The notes below the pieces were generated by a model, which had not been told where the DNA came from, made no database searches, and was given only the letters and a program-made list of their open reading frames with translations. The position numbers were made by a program, and so were the translations under genes. From Ctena decussata (lineage: Eukaryota > Mollusca > Bivalvia > Lucinida > Lucinidae), in assembly GCA_963989385.1 (NCBI GenBank), contig OZ022506.1:23313903-23377902 (forward strand): a stretch of 64,000 bases of DNA. The letters are read 5' to 3'. How positions within the stretch are numbered: the first letter of the stretch is position 1; the number at the start of each line of letters is the position of its first letter. Shown piece after piece: positions 11,217-21,900 of this stretch.

Positions 11217-14200
11217 CCAGCCTACCTAGGTCAGGGGAACGAAGTTTGTTCGGGGTATCTGGTTCACATGACCAAGATGGCCGCCACGCCCATATATGGT
11301 AAGAACCCTTCAAAAATCTTCTTCTCCAGAACCAAATGGCCTATGACCTAGAAACTTGGTATGTAGCATCGGGCATGCCGGCCCATCATAGTTTGTACAA
11401 ATCATGACCTTGCGTTGACCTTGACCTAATTTACGGCATGGTCAACTTTGGTACGTTAGGCTTTTATATGGGAAAACATTTAAACAGTGGATTTCTCAGA
11501 AACTATTTAAGTTTAAGGAACAATACTTGATATACATGGTCGACTAAATGACCAGATGAAGATATATGTCACTAAAGGTCAAGGTCATTCCGTCGGACCA
11601 TCCGTCGTCAAGATTTTCAAACATCTTCTCCTCTGAAACCACTGGGCCGATTGAAGTCAAATTTCATATGGAGTCTCAGTGGGATGGGGGAACGAAAGTT
11701 TATACCCGGGGTCTGGGTCACATGACCAACATGGCCGCCATGCCCATATATGGTAAAAACCCTTCAAAAATCTTCTTCTCCAGAACCAAATGGCCTATGA
11801 CTTCGAAACTTGGTATGTAGCATTGGGCATGACGGCCCATCATAGTTTGTACAAATCATGACCTTGCTTTGACCTTGACCTAATTTACGGCATGGTCAAC
11901 TTTGGTACGTTAGGCTTTTATATTGGAAAACGATTAAACAGTGGATTTCTCAGAAAATATTTAAGTCTAAGGTACAATACTTGGTATACATGGTCGACTA
12001 AATGACCAGATGAAGATATTATGTCACTAAAGGTCAAGGTCATTCCGTCGGACCATCCGTCGTCAAGATTTTCAAACATCTTCTCCTCTGAAACCACTGG
12101 GCCGATTGAAGCCAAATTTCGTATGGAGTATCAGTGGGATAGGGGAACGAAAGTTTATACCCGGGGTCTGGGTCACATGACCAAAATGGCCGCCATACCA
12201 TTTATGGTAAGAACCCTTCAAAAATCTTCTTCCCCAATTACCGAAAGGCTTATGACCTTGAAACTTGGTATGTAGCATCGGGCATGCGGGCCCATAATAG
12301 TTTATGCAAATCATGACCTTGCGTTGACCTTGACCAAATTTACGGCATGGTCAACTTTGGTACGTTAGGCTTTTATATGGTAAAATGCTTTAACAGTGGA
12401 TTTCTCAGAAAATATTTAAGTCTAAGGTACATATAAGGTACATTACTTGGTATACATTGTCGACTAAATGACCAGATGAAGATATTATGTCACTAAAGGT
12501 CAAGGTCATGCCGTCGGGCCATCCGTCGTCAAGATTTTCAAACATCTTCTCCTCTGAAACCACTGGGCCGATTGAAGCCAAATTTCATATGGAGTCTCAG
12601 TGGGATAGGGGAACGAAATTTTATACCCAAGGTCTGGGTCACATGACCAAGGTGGCCGCCATGCTCATATATAATAAAAACCCTTCAAAAATCTTCTTCT
12701 CCGGAACCAAAAGACCTGTGACCTTGATACTTTGTATGTAGCATTGGGCATGCGGGCCCAACATAGTATATACAAATGATGACCTTGTGTTGACCTTGAT
12801 CTAATTTACGGCATGGTCACCTTTGGTACGTTAGGCTTTTATATTGGAAAACGCTTAAACAATGGATTTCTCAGAAAATATTTAAGTCTAAGGTACAATA
12901 CTTGGTATACATGGTCGACTAAATGTCATTGACCAGATGAAGATACATGTCACTAAAGGTCAAGGTCATTCCGTCGGACCATCCATCGTCACGATTTTCA
13001 AACATTTTCTCCTCTGAAACCACTGGGCCGACTGAAGCCAAATTTCATATGAAGTCTCAGTGGGATGGAGGAACGAAAGTTTGTATCCGGGGTCTGGGTC
13101 ACATGACCAGGATGGCCGCCATGCCCATATATGGTAAAAAACTTTCAGAAATCTTCTTCTCCAGAAAAGGCCTATGACCTTGAAACTTGGTATGTAGCTT
13201 TGGGCATGCGGGAAAACGCTTATATAGTGGATTTCTCAGAAACTATTTAAGTCTAAGATACAATATGTGGTATATATGGTCAACTAAATGACCAGAGGAA
13301 GATATTATGTCACTGAAGGTCAAAGTCATTTTGTCGGTCTGTCCGTCATCAAGATTTTCAAAGATCTTCTCCTCTGAAACCACTGGGGAGATTGAAGCCA
13401 AATTTCATATAGTGTCTCAGTGGGATAGGGGAACTAAAGTTTACACCGGGGGGCTGGGCTACATGACCAAGATGGCCACCATGCCCATATATGGTAAAAA
13501 CCCTTCAAAAATCTTCTTCTCTAGAACCAAAAGGCCTATGACCTTGAAACTTGGTATGTATACCCGGGGTCTGGGTCACATGACCAAGATGGCCGCCATG
13601 CCCATATATGGTAAAAACCCTTCAAGCATCTTCTTCTCCAGAACCAAAAGGCCTATGACCTTGAAACTTGGTATGTGGCATGCTGGCCCATCATAGTTTA
13701 TACAAATCATGACCATGCGTTGACCTTGAATTAATTTACGACATAGTCAACTTTGGTATGTTAGGCTTTTATATGGGAAAACGCTTATACAGTGGATTTC
13801 TCAGAAAATATTTAAGTCTAAGGTACAATACATGGTATATATGGTCAACTTAATGACCAGATGAAGATATTATGTCACTGAAGGTCAAGGTCATTTTGTC
13901 GGTCTGTCCGTCATCAAGATTTTCAAAACATCTACTCCTCTGAAACCACTGGTCTGATTGAAGCAAATTTCATATGGAGTCTAAGTGTGATCAGGGAATA
14001 AAAGTTTGTTCTCAGGGTCTTGACCAAGATGGCCGCCATGCCAGTATATGGTAAAAACCATTCAAAATCTTCTTCTCCAGAACCAAAAGGTGTATGACCT
14101 TCAAAAAAAACTTGGTATGTAGCTTTGGGCACTCAAGCCCATCATAGTTTATACAAATGATCGTGCATTGACCTTGACCTAATTTATGACACTGTCAACT

Positions 14201-14945
14201 TTGGTACATTATGTAGTCTTTTATATGGGAAAATGCTTAAACAGTGGATTTTTTCAGAAACTATTTAAGTCTAAGGTGCCATATTTGGTATATATGGTTG
14301 ACTAAATGACCAGATGAAGATATTTTGTCGTTAAAAAGGTCATTCTTTGACTTTTGTACAAGGTCATTGAGATTCTGTCACCCGTCAACATTCTCAAACA
14401 TCTTCTCAGAGGACACTAAGGTCAATTGAAGCCATATTTCATATGGAGCTTCACTGGTTTAAAAGAACCATAGTTTGTTCAGATGGTCTTGGTCACTTGA
14501 CCAAGATGGTCACCATGCCCATATATGGTAAAAACTCTTCAAAAGTCTGTTTCTCAAGAACCGAAAGGCCTATAACCTTGAAACTTGGTATCGGTATGTA
14601 GCATTGGGTACTCAGGCCCATCATAGTTTATACAAATGATTACTGTATTTCATTTGCCATTGGAGCTTTAATACTGGGTCAAAGGAATCAAACTTTGTTC
14701 AGATGGTCATGGTCGTATGAACATGGTGGCCGCCACACCCATTTATGATAAAAACCCTTCAGAAATCTTTGTCCAGAAACAAAGGCCCAGTGACCTTGTG
14801 GCTTTGTATATAGAATTGGGACTCAACATTAATCCCCAAGGGAGGGGGCCCCTGCCCTGGTGCTATATACATGTATAAAAGCATGAAAATATATACCAGG
14901 ACCAAGTGTCAGGTGAGCTACAGGACCATTGGTCCTCTGGTTTGA
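11217..14945 (+). repeat. Tandem array, ~455-bp units, with terminal hairpin
   Basis: About eight units. The landmark GTCACTAAAGGTCAAGGTCA recurs at about 11,567, 12,022, 12,488, 12,948, 13,308 (variant) and 13,871, with a degenerate one near 14,330; one unit is shortened and one carries an internal duplication near 13,560. Five units hold an 84-codon ORF starting MSLKVKV, ending at a stop in the conserved TATGTAG. At the far end is TCAGGTGAGC plus the palindrome AGGACCATTGGTCCT (14,922-14,936), also found inverted at 54,957-54,971. Such hairpin-ended array elements resemble Helentron-associated non-autonomous elements (inference). Confidence 0.8.
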
Positions 14946-16043
14946 ATCTCTTTGAAAGAGGTATACCCTACAGCCACTGCATTTTTAACTTTAGAAGGTC
15001 ATAATTCATAAATGCGCAGTCTTTGATTTTTCTCATCATTGCCACCTAAACACAGTCCCCAGGCAACTGTGTCCTGTAAATATCGCGGAAATTATAGTTA
15101 ATCTAGGGTCCATACTGTTCCGTGAATTATGATTTTCTGCATTTTATCTATTAGCAAATTCCCGCTTTCTACTAAAGTAATTATGATTTTGTAATGAAAA
15201 CATATGCCTAAGCATTCAAAAACGTGTCAGGCCGAGCTTTTACATAGTCCAATTCGAAAGTGTCGAAAAATTAAAATTAATTTGAAAAAACGAAGCTGCT
15301 ACAATCTTCAAAAATGACGTTGACGTCGATTTCTATAACGTCATAAGAACTGCGCATTGCTTTGCATGGAATGAAGCGGTAACGTATGCTGCCCTTATAC
15401 CTTTTACATGGATATTAAAGACAACTATTTGAAAACAGCTGACAAAAATTCAGTTTGTATTTACAATGATTTTAGACTTGAATGAGTCACTGAAAATAAA
15501 TCCACATATGAACTTAACCCAGTGGTATGACTGGGGCTTCATAAAATGCATTGTAACTCAATGAGAAAATGCATCTTTGTATAGTGTTTAGTATGAATGT
15601 AAAAGAAAAAATACGGTGCTTTTAATACATGCCAAACATTTTCCCCCAGCATGCCGCTAAACAAAGTACTGCGGCGAGAATCAGTACTTTCTGAACACCC
15701 CTCGTATCTTCCAATGGGATTCAATCTTTAAGGAGAGAATTTTCTCATAAGGGAATTCGGAAAGTCTTCGTCATCCAGAGAGGCAAACAAGAAGTCACAT
15801 GGATAGTGATTTACCACTTTTGCTGTAAAATAAATGTTACTGCTTTAGAAAATAAAATAAACACACGCTATTCAATTATCTTTTACCACCACTTAACCTG
15901 ACACATACATATTCCATGACAAATAATCAAGTCTTGTACGCGGTAATATACGTAACGATCACTGGCTATTATATTTATTTTCAGCCTTATCCATAAAGCT
16001 ACCAATTAACATTATAAATTCCATGAATTACAGAATCTTTAGA
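14946..16043. other. Intergenic with one hairpin-repeat copy
   Basis: A TGACGTTGACGTCGATTTC tract near 15,314 is CRE-like. 15,729-15,800 is a degenerate copy of the AATTTGCTCC hairpin repeat (CAGAGAGGCAAACAAGAAGT). No gene seen. Confidence 0.5.
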
Positions 16044-16678
16044 TATGTTCTTCGCAAAGTAGGAATCAGTACAATTCCGGAATTGTACTGCGTAAGGTTG
16101 AAATTCTCACAGTGTTGCGCAAAGTGGGAATTCTTACCTTGCGCAAGACAATTCCGGAATTGTCTCTGCGCAAAGTGGGAATCAGGACAAAGTGAGAAAA
16201 ATGTTGTGTTTGAGATTACTATGGTTCCGTTCCCTTGAGCCTCATAGGTAGCATTATTATGAGAATTAGAACAATAACAATGTTTGGGAAGGACAGAAAA
16301 AAACACAACTAAAAATAAGAAGTTTCATTTAAAGAAGCCAATACAGATTTTTTGAGTTGGTTTCTTAATGATACACTAATGCAAATAATTGGAAAAAAAA
16401 GAAAAGAAAAAGAAAAAATCGTAATCTTATAACTTTTAAGTAATATTTTTTATCATTTTCGTGCATTGTGTATTTCAATAAAACATTCGATTCTCACTTT
16501 GTCCCGAAGATTCTCACTTTGCGTAGAGACATTAACCTGTTCAATAAACTAACCGAATCCATGCGGCAATTCTAGAATTGTACCGGTACAATTCCGGCAT
16601 TGTGACACAAAGTGAGAATTCCTACTTTGCGCAGGACAATTCCTGAATTGTACCGATTCTTACTTTGCGCAGAACATA
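16044..16678. mobile_element. 635-bp inverted-repeat element (MITE)
   Basis: Ends read TATGTTCTTCGCAAAGTAGG and the matching inverted TACTTTGCGCAGAACATA. Inside are four copies of ACAATTCCNGAATTGT-type palindromes (16,074, 16,149, 16,587, 16,645) and repeated CAAAGTGGGAAT/ATTCTCACTTTG blocks. It abuts MITE copy B, which starts three bases after its end. Confidence 0.75.
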
Positions 16679-16680
16679 TA

Positions 16681-16918
16681 TGAGCCGCGACACGAGAAAA
16701 CCAACAAAGTGGTTGTGCGTCCAGCGCAGACTCAGATCAGCCTGGGCATCCGCCCAGTCTGATGAGAGTCTTCGCTGTCCGCATGAAGGTAGCTTCGACA
16801 CTTAGCTACCCTTTAAGTGCTTAGGTATTATTCTGATCAGGCTGGGCAGATGCCTAAGCTGATCTGAGTCTGCGCCGGGCGCACAAACACTTTGATGTTT
16901 TTCTCGTGTCGCGGCTCA
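16681..16918. mobile_element. TGAGCC MITE, copy B
   Basis: Starts TGAGCCGCGACACGAGAAAA and ends CTCGTGTCGCGGCTCA; 238 bp, with inner CAGATCAGCCTGGGCA/GCCTAAGCTGATCTGAG pairing. TA lies on both sides (..CATATA / TATACT..), consistent with a TA target. It lies between the 635-bp element and the IAP stop codon. Confidence 0.85.
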
Positions 16919-17062
16919 TATACTAATGCGTGTCACTCTCTATAGAATTATCAGAGAATTTTCATGTAGCGCCTTCGTATTCACGTGAATACACTTACAG
17001 CTGTTGTGAACCTAGGAATTCGTACAACGAAATTCGACGGTCTTTTGGATCAACTGTTACTT

Positions 17063-17268
17063 CTATGACATAAATGTTTTAACTTTATTCTTTATAACCT
17101 TTTTGCAAATCGGACACAATGAAACATCTTTACCGCATACCATACAAAACCGATGGTGTGCGCACGGTAGAAAAAGGCAATTAGCGTCCCTTTCCTTGCA
17201 GTCTTCGCATTTAACAACGCTTCGTAACTTCTCGGTTTCTTCTAAGAGCTCTTCATATGTCTCTGTGT
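17063..17268 (-). CDS. IAP exon 8: RING finger and stop
   Basis: Acceptor ATATTTCAG|ACACAG at 17,268; stop TAG at 17,063. A short coiled helix (YEELLEETEKLRS) leads into C-x2-C-x11-C-x-H-x3-C-x2-C-x6-C-x2-C and the terminal KTFMS. This is the typical IAP RING. Confidence 0.92.
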
Positions 17269-18892
17269 CTGAAATATTGAAAAAGAAGTGAATTCTTAGG
17301 ATCACAGTATTCTTTAGCAGTGTCATGAGTTCTGAAAATTTATCAATTTGGTAGGTGTAATTGTCATGTTTTGATATCGACTTTTAAAATTATAGAAGTC
17401 TAATGGGGCAACTGAAAATTCCCGTGTCGACAAAGTGCAAACGTTGAACCAATAAAAGTTAGTTTTTCTTTATACGATTGGGTTTAAACGGGAATATCTA
17501 AAATTGATAATGCATGTGTATCCAAGCAAAAGCCGTTAAAACAACTACGTAGCTTTTTATATAAGCCGTTGCTAGGGGGCGTAGCCGGTGTCGTCATTTC
17601 ATTGCTGGTCATAAAAATGCAATTAAATCGAGTCTGCTATTTTCGCTTCTTCTGTGCATTTCTTTTTGTAGGATCTAACATTTCAGAGCTTATTCCTCTT
17701 CACTGTAGCTGGTTTTGTATCATGTGCCGGCCGCAAAACGTCTCCCCGTACATCGTCATAGTGCAGATTATATTTCTGGGGCCGTACTTATAAAACAACT
17801 TAAGTGGTTGCTATGCTGTTGCTAAGGCTAATTTTCTATGAAGGAGATTCCCTACAACTATGAAATTTGCTCTGGAGGAACAGTCTTTGTAAGACTGTTC
17901 CTCCAGAGCAAATTTCATAGTTGTAGGGAATCTCCTTCAAAGAAATTTAGCCTTAGCAACAGCATAGCAACCACTTAAGTCGTTTAATGAATACGGCCCC
18001 AGGTCTTTTGGGAGCTCTGGGTTCATTAAGAGTCATTTTGAAAATATCAGCTAAATGGTCGACCGCAAAGATCATTTTAAGCCGGTGCAGAGGGCGGGGC
18101 GGAGATGTATGACACATTTCATTTCTTGTAATTAACGGCCGTGCAATCTATATACGAATTGCACAGATCTACTCAATGGCAACGGTATAACTATTAATCT
18201 TTTCATCTGAATAAAAATAAAGTTCACTTGTTGCAAAGAGAACTGATCGATGATGAAGAGAATTAATTTATTCATAGAAACATTTCTTGTTTGTGATGCA
18301 TACACGGGCCAGGTTTATTGCTATCACATTAAATTATTGTACTCACCTTTACTTAAGTTTATTTTTTGTAATGCATTTGATAGAAAAAAAACACACAAAA
18401 AAATGACATAATAAAATTAAAAATCAGTTCCCATGCTCGTATGTATTGGTTTGACAATACCTGTAGATAAAAAATCGATTTTATCACCACTAATAAGTAA
18501 GAAAATTTAAAAAAGAACTGTTTTATAGACGGCAATAGCTTATTACTAAAGTATATTACAAGAATATTCACTTAAGTCTCAGTTAAAATATTTCAAAATG
18601 TTTTACCTTGTGTTGAAAGCTTAAACGTTAACGTGAATTGTAAAATGATTTGGAGTCACATCTGCTTTCGGTCATACAAATTTTTTATGCTTCTCAATAG
18701 TGAATGCGATATAACAAGGAATAATGTTAATGCATTCGTCTAAATTTTAAGAACTGCTCATTTAGGTAATACTTTGATAGCAGTTAGCTGTCGGCTTTGA
18801 ATATCATAATTGCCTGTGACAATGAAAGACCCCTGATAGTTGCAATGTTAATTTGCCTACAGAATAAGTCAAAATTAAATTTTTGATAAACC

Positions 18893-18923
<31 letters not shown>

Positions 18924-21900
18924 CTGAAATGTGCTGCTTTCAACTTCAAGTAACTGGCTTTGAATTTACTTTCTGTTTTTTTGTTGCACATAAAGCTCAA
19001 TTTTCGTGAAAAAGAGGTTATAAATAGACATAATGGAAGCAGGAAAAGTTTGTTAAACATACTCCCCCACAAGCCACTTTACAAATATCATAATACGCAT
19101 TATACAGGAGTGGCTGGGCAGGTCGGGTGGTGCGATGGTGCTGTGTGTAACTTCCAAAGCTGGGGCGTCCTACTGATTTGGAATATTGTAGGGCAAGGGC
19201 CTTCTGTGCTTGCAGTAGGTGCGGGTGGGGGTTGTTTGGACATTTTTTTCTCTCGTCTATCATTTCTCCTCTTTCTCCCTCTCTGGGAGACGGCCCGATA
19301 TAGACTGAAATACTGTCTCAAAGGGCTGTTAAACCTAAAACAATCAATCAATCAATCAATAACAGGAGTGGCATGCTGAGGCCAGGGAACAGCTGAAAAA
19401 AACAACAACTGAAAGAGTTGGGCAAGGTTTTTCAATCTTTGTATATAAAAAACAGATTTAAGTCAGTATTTAAAAAAAATATTGCATACTATCAGTAAAT
19501 GCCTTGTCTATATCAATATACATGTATGCATATTCATCAAACAACATGTTTAATGTATTAGAAAAAAAACACTGGACTTATTTTCCGAGACCTCTTAATA
19601 AAATCGATTTAAGTTACTATAGAGCCAATCACTATTTAAACGTCTTTATAATACATATGTAAGTCTGCCTATTAGTGAAAAAGCTCCAATAACTTGCAAA
19701 TTTGCATTATTACTGTCAGAGGTCTTTTACGCACTGTCACTATAAAAAGGCACTCACTGCAGCGTGTGATATCTGTGTTTACAGACTGAAGTCGATACAT
19801 CAGTAATTTGAATATTGTTATCGTTGCATATCTTTTATGTTTGTTTCTAAAATAAGAAATTTTTGCCACGCCAAGGACCGAGAAATAATATCTTGCGGTC
19901 AAGAGACATTTTGCAAAAGCTCTACGTTTGTTTTGATGCAGTATCCCACCAAAAGGCCCGCATATTCATCCCCCGACAAGGAGGCAAGATTGTATTATCA
20001 ACGTTTGTTTGACGCATTAGATCGACTGCTAAGAAGCTACGAAGACCTTTACAAAGGAAGAAATTCTTCCAATAAAACATTAAATACTGAGTGGCGCAAC
20101 TAAGACTAAGACCGCGGAAATATGTTTCGCAGGATTTTACGTAGACCAGTACAGTCTGAATGATGACTGCATTTTCGTTTTGTTCATAACACACATGTAA
20201 TACGCCTAAAGGAAGAATTTACCATTTATGTTTAGTGTCAATAAATATAGCGTCACGATAGACTTATCAAAACGTTGATTGCTTCATTAGTATGAAAACT
20301 AATAATCTAAATAAAATCAAATGTTCTTTTGTCAATCAAACTTTTACAAACCAGTTTTTGCTGAGATGTGTAGGCCGGACATATCACTGACTATGTTTTC
20401 AGTTTGTTCAGCTGTAAAGTCGATCATACCACTGGACGCTCCTTCCTAAAGAAAAAAAAATAACAAAATGAGTTTTGAAAGTCAATATGTTTTTTTTTAA
20501 TTTGGTACAGAACAATTACACGAACCAACAGAATTCTGTTATAATATTAAAATATGGACGGTTTCATATATAATACAATTCTAGTATATCCAATCACCTT
20601 GCAAGGTCGTTGAGGCACCAACGATGACCTTACCTCGTCGTTTTTTTTTTCCTTTTACTGTGCCCTATAGAAACGTCTTTGCTAAGCCAGAAGACCTTTG
20701 GATGTGGCCAAACCACCTCCGTTTTTCATTTTTTGACCATGGACAGGGTTTCGTCATATTCTCAAACGGCTGCTTTTGGTCAATTAAAAATTCTACTGAG
20801 CTTCTTGATAAACTGAAGTCTAGAGGATATCGCGCGTCTAGTTTGTCTACATACGATTTTTCTACACTCTATACAACTTTGCCCCATAATTTAATAGAAA
20901 AGAAACTAATAAATTAAATTGAGACTACTTTTCAGAGAGAGGGTGCTCTTTATCTTGCTTGTAATGATAAACATGCTTTTTTTACTTCCGATGACCAAAA
21001 AAGGTTTAAAATGTGGTCTTGCCAAAATGTTTGTGATGCTTTAGTATATCTTCTAGATAACATTTTCATCAGGTTTGGTACTAAGTTACACAGACAAATT
21101 GTAGGAATTCCGATGGGTACTAACTGCACTCCTCTTGTAGCAGATTTATTTTTATTTTGCTATGAAAGAGACTTAACTTTATGATGTCTCTTTCTGATGA
21201 TACTCAAGCTCATGTCATTGAAGCATTCAACTCAACGTCTAGATACTTGGACGACCTTTTAAATATTGACAATCCTTATTTTGAAGGAATGGTTAGTCAA
21301 TTTTTTCCTGCTGAATTGCAGTTTAATAAAGCAAATACTTCTGATACCGAGGCCCCATTTTTGGATTTACATTTATCAATTTTTGACGTGTTTGTTTCAT
21401 CTAAAATTTATGACAAACGCGATGATTTTGATTTCGACATTGTTACTTTTCCGTTTTTGGATGGTGATGTTCCCCGCACCAATTCTTATGGTGTTTACAT
21501 TTCTCAGCTTATTCGATTTGCTAGGGTGTCTAGTCATGTGGCTGTTTTCAATGCTCGTAATAACAGTTTGACTGCCAAGCTTTTACAGCAGGGGTATCGT
21601 TATCATAAACTTCGGAAAGCTTTTTCTAAATTTCATCGTAGACACTTTGAATTGGTATCTAAATATAATACAGGGTTAAGGTCACGTTTGCATCAAGGCC
21701 TATCGGAACCTGAATTTTATGATGACTTAGTATATAAATTACGCAAAATCGTAAGGAAAACAGAATTTCCTGATCAATTTAAGAAAATTATCATGCGATT
21801 TAAACGCATTGGCTATAACATAGATGTAATGCGACAGTCTGCATGCTTAGTGGTTAACCCAATCACGGTTGACAACTTTGCTGTCCTCTTTAATTGCACG

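Noticed and set aside
18960..19379. 139-codon ORF on the plus strand
   Set aside because: It reads through the SINE and its flank; no protein similarity is apparent.
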